50,587 bases of DNA from an uncultured Phascolarctobacterium sp. (GTDB taxonomy: Bacteria > Bacillota > Negativicutes > Acidaminococcales > Acidaminococcaceae). A program made the translations under genes and the position numbers. Below are positions 1 to 8,663 of the stretch, one piece after another. The notes under the pieces were generated by a model, which saw only the letters and a list, made by a program, of their open reading frames with translations, ran no database searches and had not been told where the DNA came from. The stretch is taken from assembly GCA_947629685.1 (NCBI GenBank), contig CANREP010000013.1:1-50587 (forward strand), given 5' to 3'. Each line of letters opens with the position of its first letter. Positions within the stretch are counted from its first letter, which is position 1.

Positions 1-16
1 TTTGTACATTATCTGA

Positions 17-334
17 TTATTCTTCCAAGGCTGCAACGCGTACGCCCAATAAATCCAGTTCATTGGCAAACTCTGATGCCAGACGGTCAACGTCAGCACC
101 TTTAGCCATAGCTTTAGCTACTATCTGCGCCATTTCATAACGGGTTAGCAGACGATTGCCGCCATAGCTGCCGTCAGGATAGCCGTCTATGATGCCGGCA
201 GCAGCCAGCCTTTTGATACTGCTATACGCCCAGTGCCCCTGTGGTACGTCGCTGAACGGATTAGCAGCCAAAGCAGAGACACTGACGCCTAAAGCTAAAA
301 GCATGGAAAAGATTACTGTTTTTTTCATGATCAT
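17..334 (-). CDS. Short SLH-domain protein (OmpM-like N-terminus)
   Basis: A 105-residue protein with a signal peptide (about residues 1-23, ending ALAA) and one S-layer homology domain (about 24-85, with FSDVP, HWAY, IDGYPDG and TRYEMA). It ends as the predicted coiled coil begins (LDLLGVRVAALEE). In Negativicutes such SLH domains bind peptidoglycan polyamines and anchor OmpM-type porins, which are normally about 400 residues or more with a C-terminal barrel; the barrel is absent here. The ATG at 334 is chosen because AGGAG lies 6 bases upstream (341-345). The TAA at 19-17 is followed in frame by five open codons (S-D-N-V-Q) to the window edge, so this may be a full-length OmpM gene broken by a stop, or a genuine short SLH protein. 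Confidence 0.8.
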   Translation of the reverse strand: MIMKKTVIFSMLLALGVSVSALAANPFSDVPQGHWAYSSIKRLAAAGIIDGYPDGSYGGNRLLTRYEMAQIVAKAMAKGADVDRLASEFANELDLLGVRVAALEE

Positions 335-419
335 GTCACACTCCTAAATTTTCAGCCGTCTTCAAGAATGTGAGAGTGATCTGCGAGCAGACTTCTTAAA
401 ACAGCATATATTACTTTAT

Positions 420-447
420 ATTATAAATTACTTTACTATTAAGTCAA
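420..447 (-). promoter_or_regulatory. Promoter of the SLH gene
   Basis: On the minus strand, -35 TTGACT (447-442), a 16-base spacer and -10 TATAAT (425-420). The predicted start near 413 leaves a leader of about 80 bases before the ATG at 334. Flanking DNA is very AT-rich. Confidence 0.65.
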
Positions 448-528
448 TTATTTCTTTAGAATTATATTACTATTTATAGTTAAATCTAAATGAATTTTAT
501 TATCAGATTTATTTAAACTTAGACAAAT

Positions 529-568
529 AAAAACTCCCTTCTGTGTTTTCTCACAAAAGGGAGTTTTT
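529..568. terminator. Bidirectional intrinsic terminator after the phosphonate transporter
   Basis: A stem AAAAACTCCCTT / AAGGGAGTTTTT with an extended inner helix (CTGTG/CACAA) and T tracts on both strands. It lies 15 bases downstream of the binding-protein stop codon at 583. The rest of 335-582 holds only the SLH promoter and leader. Confidence 0.85.
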
Positions 569-582
569 ATTGACCTGCAGGA

Positions 583-1581
583 TTATTTTTTGATAAGTTC
601 CTGATGTTTTTTCAGCAGTTCAACAGTAAGGGTTTCTTTAAAGTTTTTCGGATTGGCTGGTTTATTCTCTGCTGCCACGGTTTCACCCTCATAGAGAGCA
701 ACCGGGTAGATTTTCAGCAGTTCAGGACGTGCATTTTTAGCAATACATTCGGCAATCTTTTTAGCCTGTTCATTTTCTTTTGCGCCTTTATCTACTACGG
801 CAACAGCTTCTGTCAGCATAAAGTTGCCTTCTGCCGGGTCAACGAAGTCTACGGGCAAGCCTTTTTGTTTATCGGCAACAGCCTGATGACGCAGGCCAAA
901 ACCAACAGCTACTTCGCCGGCACGGATTTTTTTCAGCGGGCCGGAGCCGGATTTTTCCAGATGCGGCACAGCGTTTGCTTCAATCTGTTTCATGATGGCA
1001 GCACCGTCTTTTTCGCCATATGCGTTCAGTACAGCCTGAGTCATCAGCCACGCAGTAGAAGAGCCCATGATATCAGGTACGGAAATATGGCCTTTGTATT
1101 GAGCGGCTGCCAAATCTTTAATTGCTTTCGGGGCAGGCAGGCCTGCTTTTTTCAGTTCTTCAGTATTGACAAACAGAGAGCCGCAGTTGCCGATGGTAGG
1201 AAGATAGAAAGATGCATGGGGCGCCAGCGGTTTGTTAACGTCAGCCAAATCAATGAACATGGGATGTTCTTTTTGGGCGCTGTCTAAATAGTAAGACGTC
1301 ATTTGTACTACGCCGGCTTCAATATTTTTGCCTTCGGCAGAAAGCTTGCCGCCCAATTCGGAAGTGCCGAAGGACTGCATGAGATATTTGCCGCTGAAAC
1401 CGTTTTTATCCAGAGCTGCTTTAATAGCAACCTGAGCTTCTTCATCGGCATTAGTATAAATTACGGTAGGCTTCACATCTGCCGCAGCCTCTTTTTTCTC
1501 CTCGCCGCCGCAGCCTGCAATGCCTGCAGCCAAACACATCATCATCATTGCTGTGCAAAACAACTTAGCAAAACTTTTCAT
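583..1581 (-). CDS. Phosphonate-type ABC transporter substrate-binding lipoprotein
   Basis: A 332-residue extracytoplasmic solute-binding lipoprotein: signal peptide and lipobox ending in GIAGC (Cys24), then a charged linker and a two-lobe fold of the iron(III)/2-aminoethylphosphonate family (opening VIYTNADEEAQ; GNCGSLFVNTEELKKAG in the middle; FVDPAEGNFMLTEAVAVV near the hinge). It is the last gene of a three-gene transporter operon and overlaps the permease stop by 17 bases; AAGGAG precedes the ATG. Its position directly after the C-P lyase genes suggests a phosphonate ligand. The family also binds ferric iron and other small ligands, so the substrate is inferred from context only. Confidence 0.8.
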   Translation of the reverse strand: MKSFAKLFCTAMMMMCLAAGIAGCGGEEKKEAAADVKPTVIYTNADEEAQVAIKAALDKNGFSGKYLMQSFGTSELGGKLSAEGKNIEAGVVQMTSYYLDSAQKEHPMFIDLADVNKPLAPHASFYLPTIGNCGSLFVNTEELKKAGLPAPKAIKDLAAAQYKGHISVPDIMGSSTAWLMTQAVLNAYGEKDGAAIMKQIEANAVPHLEKSGSGPLKKIRAGEVAVGFGLRHQAVADKQKGLPVDFVDPAEGNFMLTEAVAVVDKGAKENEQAKKIAECIAKNARPELLKIYPVALYEGETVAAENKPANPKNFKETLTVELLKKHQELIKK

Positions 1582-3247
1582 CTGAATACTCCTTTGCTTT
1601 CAATAATTTTTTTACTTTTTTATACAGAGGAAAGCCCTCTTTTTCAGCAAGTACGTCGAAAACAGTCTTTACAACAATATTAGTCAGGAAGATCAGTAAG
1701 GAAAGAACGAATACTTCATCGAACTTTTCAAAATACTGCAGCTCCTTGATTTTTGTGGTAATGACCATTGTTCTTGCGCCTGCCAGAAAAACAACTGCGC
1801 TGATTGTCACCATAGCGTTGACAAAGAAATAACTCAGCATCTGATAAATAGTCGCCTTGGAATTGGGAATAACTACTTTGATTACTGTTTTCAGCCAGGT
1901 ATCGCCCATCAGAAGCCCCGTAGTCTCCCAGGATTCGTTCATCTTGGCCAGCGAGGATTTAATCATCAGATAAGGCGTAGTGAAAAAGTGCAGGATATTG
2001 GCAATAATCAGGATAGCAAACGTATTCTGCAGCGAGCTGCCGGAGAAGACGAAGATAAAGGCAACACCCAGCACCATGCCTGGCACGGTATTGGTAACCA
2101 TGGCGATAACGTCCATAATCACTTTGCAGTATCTGTGCAAATCAGAACGGGCGTTGACCATGGCCGCACCGTAACATAAAACTGTTCCGGCAACGGCGGT
2201 AATACCGGCCACCAGCAAAGAATTTATGTAAATATCAAGCAGCGCTCTGTCACCAAGCACACGCCTGACAGTATCCAGCGTAAATACCGGCTGATAGGGC
2301 CAGCTTTTTACAAAGGGTACAATGAACATAATGGCAAAGACGGAGATAAACGCCAGCGTCACAGCAGCAAAGAAGACAGTAAAGATACTGTCGCGTACCA
2401 GGGAACGCTGAATTTCATAACGGCTGAGCTTGTTATAACGGAAATTGAATTTTTCCATATATCGCAGCAGCGCCACACTGATAACAGACGGTATCAGCAT
2501 CATGACAGCGATAACGCTGCCGCTGCTGAAATTGGGCAGCGCGCCCATCATCTGCATGTACAGCTCTACGGCGATTACTTCGTATTCACCGCCGATAGAT
2601 ACGGGTATACCAAAGTCCGTAAAGCTCAGGAAGAAGGAAAGGATAAAGGCTGCAAGCAAACTGCCTGTCAGCGGTCTGACGCTGGTCACGAGGAAAGTAC
2701 GGATTGCGCTGTCGCCCATGATTTTAGAAACGGTGATAAAGTTCTTATCAATATAGAAAAAGGCGTTATACAATACCAGAAAAGCCGGCGGCAGCGTATA
2801 AATAATGTAGGAAATCAGCAGGCCCCAAAAGCCGTAGATAGGAAAAAGCTGCGTATCTAAAAGCCTGGTAATCAAGCCTTGCTTACCAAACGAATAAATA
2901 ACGGCAAAGCCGTAGGTTATCGACGGCAGAAACATTGGCATCATAATTACCAGCTGCAGCATTTCTTTAATCTTATGCGGCAGCCGCGTCATGTGCAGAC
3001 CGTAGGCTAAGAAAAAAGCCAGCACCGTAGTAATCAGCGCTTCTGAAGACGCAATTACAAAACTGTTGCCAAAAGCTTGCAGGAACTTTTCACTGCCGAG
3101 CATCTGCTGGTAATTTGCCAGTCCCAGTCCGCTGCCGGTCTGCAGAGATTTTAAAGCCAGGTTTCCCAGCGGCAGACCTAAGAAAACAGCAAAAATCACA
3201 CATACCAGCACAAAGCACAGCTTTAATTCAAAACTTTTCCTGTTCAT
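1565..3247 (-). CDS. Phosphonate-type ABC transporter permease, fused two-domain form
   Basis: A 560-residue inner-membrane protein with about twelve membrane segments. It holds two tandem binding-protein-dependent permease domains, the layout of FbpB and of the PhnU-type permeases in 2-aminoethylphosphonate importers (usual length about 550). Each half shows the loop that couples to the ATPase: SKIMGDSAIRTFLVTSVRP in the first half and LLMGDTWLKTVIKVVIPN in the second. The ATG at 3247 overlaps the ATPase stop (ATGA), so the two are translationally coupled, and the binding-protein gene begins inside its 3' end. Confidence 0.85.
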   Translation of the reverse strand: MNRKSFELKLCFVLVCVIFAVFLGLPLGNLALKSLQTGSGLGLANYQQMLGSEKFLQAFGNSFVIASSEALITTVLAFFLAYGLHMTRLPHKIKEMLQLVIMMPMFLPSITYGFAVIYSFGKQGLITRLLDTQLFPIYGFWGLLISYIIYTLPPAFLVLYNAFFYIDKNFITVSKIMGDSAIRTFLVTSVRPLTGSLLAAFILSFFLSFTDFGIPVSIGGEYEVIAVELYMQMMGALPNFSSGSVIAVMMLIPSVISVALLRYMEKFNFRYNKLSRYEIQRSLVRDSIFTVFFAAVTLAFISVFAIMFIVPFVKSWPYQPVFTLDTVRRVLGDRALLDIYINSLLVAGITAVAGTVLCYGAAMVNARSDLHRYCKVIMDVIAMVTNTVPGMVLGVAFIFVFSGSSLQNTFAILIIANILHFFTTPYLMIKSSLAKMNESWETTGLLMGDTWLKTVIKVVIPNSKATIYQMLSYFFVNAMVTISAVVFLAGARTMVITTKIKELQYFEKFDEVFVLSLLIFLTNIVVKTVFDVLAEKEGFPLYKKVKKLLKAKEYSDEKFC

Positions 3248-4017
3248 CTTGCAGCCCCTGCTGCAGCCGCAGGCAGATTGCCAAACAAACGGAAAATATT
3301 GTCGCGTTTAATACGCAGCTGCGATAAGATAAATTTTTCTACAAACTGGGTTTGCGGCTGACTGACAATAACCTGCGGACGGTCAAACTGGGAAATTTTG
3401 CCTTCATTGATAATCAGCACTTTATCAGACAGGGTCAGCGCTTCTTCCGGGTCGTGGGTAACGATAATCGTCGTTAGGTTATACTGCTTGGCAATCAGCT
3501 GAATACGTTCTTTGATAGATTCCTTGATAACGCCGTCCAGTGCGCTCAGCGGTTCGTCCAAAAGCAGTATTTTCGGCTTCATGACCAAAGTACGCGCCAG
3601 CGCTACTCTCTGCTTCTGACCGCCGGAAAGCTGGTCGATACGTTTTTTCAGATGTTCCTTGAGCCCTAAAAGATTTACCAGTTCTGCAACTTCTGCCGGC
3701 GTAGAAATACCCGGCTTATTGCGCAGTCCGTAAATAATATTGTCGTAAGCATTGAGATTGGGAAACAGTGCATAATCCTGAAATACGATATTGAAGCCGC
3801 GGTCTTGCATCGGCACCTTGCTCAAATCCTGTCCGTCAAAAATAATCTGACCGGAGCTTATTTCAGTCAGCCCCAGGATAACGTTTAAAAGAGTGGTCTT
3901 GCCGCTGCCTGACGGCCCCAGGATAGATACAATCTCGCCAGTTTCTATTTTCAGAGATATATCATCAAGGATTGTCTTGTTGTCATAACTTTTTTTAATA
4001 TTTTTTAACTCCAGCAT
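3244..4017 (-). CDS. Phosphonate-type ABC transporter ATP-binding protein
   Basis: A 257-residue ABC ATPase of the FbpC/PotA/PhnT group. Walker A is GPSGSGKTT (about 35-43), the signature is LSGGQKQR, Walker B is ILLLDEPLSALD and the switch histidine lies in VTHDPEEAL. At 257 residues it has little of the C-terminal TOBE regulatory domain found in longer relatives of about 350. It energises import with the fused permease and lipoprotein downstream. GGAGG at 4024-4028 lies 6 bases before the ATG, and a promoter precedes it, so the transporter can be expressed apart from the phn genes. Confidence 0.85.
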   Translation of the reverse strand: MLELKNIKKSYDNKTILDDISLKIETGEIVSILGPSGSGKTTLLNVILGLTEISSGQIIFDGQDLSKVPMQDRGFNIVFQDYALFPNLNAYDNIIYGLRNKPGISTPAEVAELVNLLGLKEHLKKRIDQLSGGQKQRVALARTLVMKPKILLLDEPLSALDGVIKESIKERIQLIAKQYNLTTIIVTHDPEEALTLSDKVLIINEGKISQFDRPQVIVSQPQTQFVEKFILSQLRIKRDNIFRLFGNLPAAAAGAAR

Positions 4018-4073
4018 TATGAGCCTCCATCTGCAAATGTAAAGATTTGTACAGTAAATTCTTGTTAATCTTT

Positions 4074-4102
4074 ATTCTACTGACGGTATTTGTCCATTTC
4101 AA
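4074..4102 (-). promoter_or_regulatory. Promoter of the transporter operon
   Basis: On the minus strand, -35 TTGAAA (4102-4097), a 17-base spacer and -10 TAGAAT (4079-4074). It lies in the 196-base gap between the PHP gene and the ATPase gene. Just upstream (about 4101-4134) AAGTGT and ACACTT form a spaced inverted repeat that could be an operator. No convincing terminator for the phn genes was found in this gap, so readthrough from phn is also possible. Confidence 0.6.
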
Positions 4103-4213
4103 GTGTATTTACGTTCATTTAACTAACACTTTACCTGTTCTTAATAATCTGCAGATTTGTTGAACATATATTTTACATACTGTCTTGCAGAGCGCAATAC
4201 GGCTGCTGAAAAA

Positions 4214-5023
4214 TCATTCTGCCAGCAGCCGCACGGTTGCTTCTGCAGGGCTGTAATGCCCCAGCTCATGGATGGTCTTAGTATATATGCCGTGGTAATC
4301 GCTGCCGCCGGTACAATATAAGCCATATTTTTCAGCCGCTGCCAGCACTTTTTCTTTGTCTGCCGTGCTGTGCATAGGATGCAGCAGTTCTATGCCCCAT
4401 AATCCAGCTTCTTTCAGCTGCGGCAGCATGGCAAAATTATCCTGCTGTCCGGGATGCGCCAAAACGGCTTTGCCTCCGTCGGCATTTATGGCCTGCACTG
4501 CTTCTGCAGCGTCCACATAAGTAATATCGAAATCGCAGGGGCCGTTCTGCTTGAATAAGGTATAGTAAACCTTGCCGAACAGTTCGTCCTCCTGACCGGA
4601 ATCAACGAGATACTTTAAAATATGCTGCTTATAGATGTATTTACCGGCGTAACGGCGTACATCCTTTTCTGTTATCTTATAACCCAGCTCACGTAAAATT
4701 TCTATCTTGCGCAGCGAGTTGCCATGCCGGCGCAGCAATAACGGCTCGCAAAGCGCAGTGATATGCTCGCCGCCGCTGTAATTAAAGCCCAGGATATGAG
4801 CCTTTTTGCCGCTGGTAAAATCATAAGCGGAAATTTCTACACCCGGCAGCGCCTTAATGCCATAGCCTGCCGCTAAAGCAATACCTTCTTCATAACCGGC
4901 TACTGAATCATGTTCAGTAAACGACATTACTTTAATGCCCAAAGCAGCGGCCTTTTGCAGAATCTGCTCTCTGGTATCGCTGCCGTCTGAAAGAGTTGAA
5001 TGAATATGTAAATCAGCAACCAT
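4214..5023 (-). CDS. PHP-family phosphoesterase of the C-P lyase locus
   Basis: A 269-residue PHP-domain metal hydrolase. Metal-binding motifs are DLHIHS (His6, His8), TEHD (Glu37, His38, Asp39), PGVEISA, LAHPG and a late GSDYHG. Relatives include TrpH/RNase AM (YciV). A PHP enzyme in a C-P lyase cluster of Eggerthella lenta has been reported to hydrolyse both ester bonds of 5-phosphoribosyl 1,2-cyclic phosphate, giving ribose 5-phosphate and phosphate. Placed directly after phnL, with no phnP or phnN in the locus, this protein is the likely finishing enzyme. That role is inferred from position; a 3',5'-nucleotide phosphatase is the alternative. AGGAG precedes the ATG at 5023. Confidence 0.82.
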   Translation of the reverse strand: MVADLHIHSTLSDGSDTREQILQKAAALGIKVMSFTEHDSVAGYEEGIALAAGYGIKALPGVEISAYDFTSGKKAHILGFNYSGGEHITALCEPLLLRRHGNSLRKIEILRELGYKITEKDVRRYAGKYIYKQHILKYLVDSGQEDELFGKVYYTLFKQNGPCDFDITYVDAAEAVQAINADGGKAVLAHPGQQDNFAMLPQLKEAGLWGIELLHPMHSTADKEKVLAAAEKYGLYCTGGSDYHGIYTKTIHELGHYSPAEATVRLLAE

Positions 5024-5035
5024 GGCTTATCGCTC

Positions 5036-5734
5036 CTATTCTGTAAAACTGCCCTGAGAAAGATTGTAGACTCTGTCGCACAGGCCTTCCATAAATTCCA
5101 GGTCATGGAAGATGCCCAGCATGGAGGTGCCTTCGTTTTTCAGTTTCAGCAGCAGATCACGTACTAAAAGCTTGGTATCCGGGTCAAGGCTCGCGGTAGG
5201 CTCGTCTAAAAGCAACAGGCGCGGAGCTTTGACCATTGCATGGGCCAGATTCAGACGCAGTTTTTCGCCGCCGGAGAAGGTGGCTGGATACAGTCCCCAT
5301 AAATCACGGCGCAGACGGAAATAATCCAGCATCTGGGCAGCGCGCTTTTCTGCTTCCGCTTGCGAGAAACCTGCTTCCAAAGCAGCGTCTGTTACATGCC
5401 GGAAAGCAGTAGTACGCGGCAAAATAGCAAGGAATTGGGAAACATAACCGATTTCTGCCCTGCGCAGATTGATAATCTGTCTTTCGTCAGCATTTACCAG
5501 ATCAACAGGGCCATAAGCCAGCGAATTGTACCAGACGTGGCCCTCTGTTGCCAGATAGGTACGGTAAATGCAGCGCAGTACGGTAGACTTACCGGCGCCG
5601 GAAGTACCTACGATACCGATAAAAGAGCCTTTATCCAGCTCAAAGGAAATATTGCGGCAGCTGCTGATAAGTTTCTGCTGTTCGTGCAGATAAAAGTTTT
5701 TCGACAGGTGCTCGATTTTTAAAATAGCCTTCAC
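5036..5734 (-). CDS. phnL: C-P lyase accessory ABC-type ATPase PhnL
   Basis: A 232-residue ABC-type ATPase: Walker A GTSGAGKST (about 43-51), signature FSGGEKLR, Walker B LLLLDEPTASLD, switch IFHD. In E. coli PhnL stacks on PhnK in the C-P lyase core and, with PhnG, H and I, takes part in coupling the phosphonate to ATP. It starts at GTG (5734); the G is shared with the phnM stop (TAGTG), and GAGGAGGAAG precedes it. PhnL and PhnK are told apart from transporter ATPases by this context and by the tight overlaps with phnM. Confidence 0.9.
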   Translation of the reverse strand: MKAILKIEHLSKNFYLHEQQKLISSCRNISFELDKGSFIGIVGTSGAGKSTVLRCIYRTYLATEGHVWYNSLAYGPVDLVNADERQIINLRRAEIGYVSQFLAILPRTTAFRHVTDAALEAGFSQAEAEKRAAQMLDYFRLRRDLWGLYPATFSGGEKLRLNLAHAMVKAPRLLLLDEPTASLDPDTKLLVRDLLLKLKNEGTSMLGIFHDLEFMEGLCDRVYNLSQGSFTE

Positions 5735-6942
5735 TATGCTTCCTCCTCATTACGATAGGTATTCTTCACTACGCAGCAGCCGTTTACCCAGGTAGAAAGC
5801 AAGAGCGGTACGTTATCCGTATCTCTGGCAACTACTAAGAAGTCTGCCCATTTGCCGACTGCGAGTGCGCCGGTCTCGCCGCTGATGCCAGCCGCTGCAG
5901 CAGGATTGCTGCTTACCAGGGCACAGGCTTCCGGCAGCGTCAGGATATTTTTATCGTAAAGATAAAATACTGCCCGCAACAGCGCCTGCGGATAATAGTC
6001 ACTGCATAAAATATCGCCGCAGCGTGCTTTAATTGCCGTCTCAGCGGACAGATTGCCGGAATGGCTGCCGCCTAAAAGGATATTCGGCGCGCCTAAGAGC
6101 GGCTGCAAGCCGCATTCTTTAGCTTTCCTGGCAACCTCCAGGCTGATGGGAAACTCGCTGACAGTAACTCCGGCCTTGGCATTGGCCAGTATCTTTGCTT
6201 CCGTATCGTCATCATGGCTGGCAATGGGGATATTGTTCTGTTTTGCAGTTTCCAGCAGCGCTTGCAGCTTTGCGCCGGTTACCATAGGTTTATTCTGCTC
6301 TCTCTTAACCAGGTCGGCAAATTCCTTATCTGTCAGGTCTTTCCCTTCCCCGGGCAGATGACGGCGGTAAATCTTCAAATCACGATATTGCCCCTGCCCT
6401 GGACGATGATCCATTAAAGAAACAAGCCCGACTTTTTTCTCTGCCAGCAGCTGCCGTACCAAATCATAACATTCCAGATTATCCAGCTCATAGCGCAGAT
6501 GGAAACGATTATGAATCAGACGTCTGCGGCGGCGCTTAGCATCTACAAGGCCGATTAAGCGTTTTACACAGGGCGCTGTACGGATAGCTTTCGCATCCCA
6601 GCTGCCTTCTCTGTACATGGCAACCGAATGGAAAATAGTAGTTATCCCGCACTGAGCCAGCTGCTTTTCCGCTTCATCCAGCGCCATATCCATATCTAAA
6701 AATGCTGTCGAGCGGGGCTGGATAAGATTTTCAATCATATCGGAGTGAATGTCGATGAAACCCGGCATAACATAAGCGCCGGCAGCATCGTAGATTTCCG
6801 CATCCTCACGCAGCTTTTGCGGCAGACTGCTCATCAGACCGACGCCTGCAATTTTTTGTCCTGCAATGTGAAGGTAGGCATTACTTAAAAGTTTATCTGG
6901 CAAAACCAGACAAGCGTTGATTATAATTTTGTTTTTCTGCAT
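5734..6942 (-). CDS. phnM: Alpha-D-ribose 1-methylphosphonate 5-triphosphate diphosphatase
   Basis: A 402-residue amidohydrolase that removes diphosphate from the phosphonylated ribose triphosphate before C-P cleavage. The first metal motif is in PGFIDIHSDMIE; later ligand-bearing segments include SLMDHRPGQGQ, ASHDDD and CSDYYP. The gene lies between phnK and phnL, the reverse of the E. coli K-L-M order. An in-frame TTG at 6954 abuts the AGAGG site with no spacing, so the ATG at 6942 is preferred although its spacing of 12 is long. The C-terminus ends at the phnL start. Confidence 0.9.
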   Translation of the reverse strand: MQKNKIIINACLVLPDKLLSNAYLHIAGQKIAGVGLMSSLPQKLREDAEIYDAAGAYVMPGFIDIHSDMIENLIQPRSTAFLDMDMALDEAEKQLAQCGITTIFHSVAMYREGSWDAKAIRTAPCVKRLIGLVDAKRRRRRLIHNRFHLRYELDNLECYDLVRQLLAEKKVGLVSLMDHRPGQGQYRDLKIYRRHLPGEGKDLTDKEFADLVKREQNKPMVTGAKLQALLETAKQNNIPIASHDDDTEAKILANAKAGVTVSEFPISLEVARKAKECGLQPLLGAPNILLGGSHSGNLSAETAIKARCGDILCSDYYPQALLRAVFYLYDKNILTLPEACALVSSNPAAAAGISGETGALAVGKWADFLVVARDTDNVPLLLSTWVNGCCVVKNTYRNEEEA

Positions 6943-6957
6943 AGCTATTTTCAACCT

Positions 6958-7812
6958 CTATAATAAAGAATGTACCAGCTGCTGAGTATAAGGATGCTGC
7001 GGGTCGTCAAGAATCTGGTCGGTCAGGCCGCGTTCAATAATCTTGCCCTCAAGCATGACGACGGTTCTGTCTGCCAGCATACGGATAACAGCTAAATCAT
7101 GGGATACCAGCAGGATGGAAACGCCAAACTCCTGTCTGATGCGGCGAATCAAATCCAATACCTTAGCCTGTACGGAAAGGTCAAGACCGGTTGTAACCTC
7201 GTCCAGCAACAGTACCTGCGGATTATTGGCCAAGGCTTTGGAAATCTGTACTCTCTGCTGCATACCGCCGCTGAAATTTTTCGGCGGCTCTTTCATTCTG
7301 CCCGGCAGTATCTCTACCGCTTCTAACAACTGGCTTGCTCTTGCCGTCATGCTGCCGAAATTGCGTCCGCCGGCGGCAATAAGTTTTTCTGCAATATTGC
7401 CTGCCGCCGAATAATCCATCCGCAAACCAAGCACCGGGTTTTGATAAACCATGCCCATCATGTGATTGCGGATGTATTTTTTCTGCTGCGCCGTCGCTGC
7501 AAACATATTGGCTTTACCTGCGCCATACGCCTGCAGATAAGCGCTGCCCTCCGTTACTGGGAAATCAAAATAAATACTCTTCATCATGGTAGACTTGCCG
7601 GAGCCGGATTCGCCTACCACGCCTAAAATCTCGCCCGGATACAGTTCCAGATTGACATCATTGCAGGCCCAGACCGTCTTGCAGTGAGGGCAGCTATTTT
7701 TCAGCAGCGGCTGTCCGTTCAGGCAATAATCGCAGCCCTGTCCATAGCGCACGGTAAGTCCGCGTACCTCAAGAATAGGTTTTTCTTTCTTATTATTTTT
7801 TACGGTCTGCAT
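6958..7812 (-). CDS. phnK: C-P lyase subunit PhnK, ABC-type ATPase with a Cys4 insertion
   Basis: A 284-residue ABC-type ATPase that docks on the PhnGHIJ core in E. coli, where it binds PhnJ. Walker A is GESGSGKST, signature FSGGMQQR, Walker B LLLLDEVTTGLD, switch VSHD. Before the Walker region lies an insertion with two CxxC pairs (Cys27/Cys30 and Cys41/Cys44), absent from E. coli PhnK and consistent with a structural zinc or iron site; such inserts occur in many Firmicute homologues. The ATG at 7812 overlaps the end of phnJ by 13 bases and has AGGAG upstream. Confidence 0.9.
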   Translation of the reverse strand: MQTVKNNKKEKPILEVRGLTVRYGQGCDYCLNGQPLLKNSCPHCKTVWACNDVNLELYPGEILGVVGESGSGKSTMMKSIYFDFPVTEGSAYLQAYGAGKANMFAATAQQKKYIRNHMMGMVYQNPVLGLRMDYSAAGNIAEKLIAAGGRNFGSMTARASQLLEAVEILPGRMKEPPKNFSGGMQQRVQISKALANNPQVLLLDEVTTGLDLSVQAKVLDLIRRIRQEFGVSILLVSHDLAVIRMLADRTVVMLEGKIIERGLTDQILDDPQHPYTQQLVHSLL

Positions 7813-8651
7813 CCCTGTTCTCTCCTTTTGGCGCAATAGCCTGTATCGCTGCATTCATAATACTTAGCTCCTGTCTCTTCGTCCGTCAGCTCGTCCAGAT
7901 AAACGCCCTCCGCGCCGCACAAATGGCAGCGTTTGCCGGTAAAATTTTCTGTTTCAAAAGGAATATCGTCAAATTCCAGCGGCATAACCCTGGTATGCGG
8001 CGGAATAGCGTAAATTTTCTTTTCGCGGCCTGCGCCGAAAAGATACAGGCAGTCGCTGTCGTTAAGTTTCGGAGTATCATAACGGGGTATCGGACTGGGG
8101 TTCATAATGTAACGGTTCTCTACCAGTACGGGATATTCCGCGCTGATACCGATTTTGCCGCAGCGCAGCAAATCTTCGTACAAAGTCAGCCACATGGGGC
8201 TGTATTCTCCCTCCGCGTGCATTTTCTTGGTTACCGCTTCGCGCGGCTCTACAATACGCAGCGGCTCCGGGGTCGGTACCTGCAGTACCAGGATCTGTTC
8301 TTTCTTCAAAGGGATTTCAGGAATACGGTGGCGGGTTTGGATAATAGAAGCTGCTTCGGAATCAGTAGTTATTTCCACACCGGTACAGGCAGAAACAAAT
8401 TTTTTAATGTTTACTGCATTGACGCTGTCATCACTGCCCTGGTCAATAACCTTGAGCACATCTTCTTTACCGATAACTGAAAGTGTAATCTGGATACCGC
8501 CTGTGCCCCAGCCTCTGCCGATTGGCAGCTCCCTGCTGCCGAAAGGCACCTGATAACCGGGAATAGCAACAGCTTTCAGCAGGCTGCGTCTGATTTCCCG
8601 CTTGGAATTTTCATCTAAAAAAGCAAAATTATAATGTTTCTGGTCTATCAT
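7800..8651 (-). CDS. phnJ: C-P lyase catalytic radical-SAM subunit PhnJ
   Basis: A 283-residue radical S-adenosylmethionine enzyme that cleaves the C-P bond of ribosyl 1-phosphonate 5-phosphate to the alkane and 5-phosphoribosyl 1,2-cyclic phosphate. The unusual cluster motif is intact: CxxC-x21-C-x5-C at Cys242, 245, 267 and 273, matching E. coli 241/244/266/272 shifted by one. Gly32 in AIPGYQ, the glycyl/thiyl relay residue of the E. coli enzyme, is at the same position. The N-terminus aligns almost residue for residue with E. coli (YNFAFLDE, KAVAIPGYQVPFG, GWGTGGIQ). All catalytic features are present, so the enzyme is predicted active. Confidence 0.96.
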   Translation of the reverse strand: MIDQKHYNFAFLDENSKREIRRSLLKAVAIPGYQVPFGSRELPIGRGWGTGGIQITLSVIGKEDVLKVIDQGSDDSVNAVNIKKFVSACTGVEITTDSEAASIIQTRHRIPEIPLKKEQILVLQVPTPEPLRIVEPREAVTKKMHAEGEYSPMWLTLYEDLLRCGKIGISAEYPVLVENRYIMNPSPIPRYDTPKLNDSDCLYLFGAGREKKIYAIPPHTRVMPLEFDDIPFETENFTGKRCHLCGAEGVYLDELTDEETGAKYYECSDTGYCAKRREQGCRP

Positions 8652-8663
8652 CTTGCTGCTCCT

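Noticed and set aside
4214-5023. PHP domain as a DNA polymerase X or histidinol phosphatase
   Set aside because: No polymerase domain is fused, and the operon position next to phnL favours the C-P lyase role.
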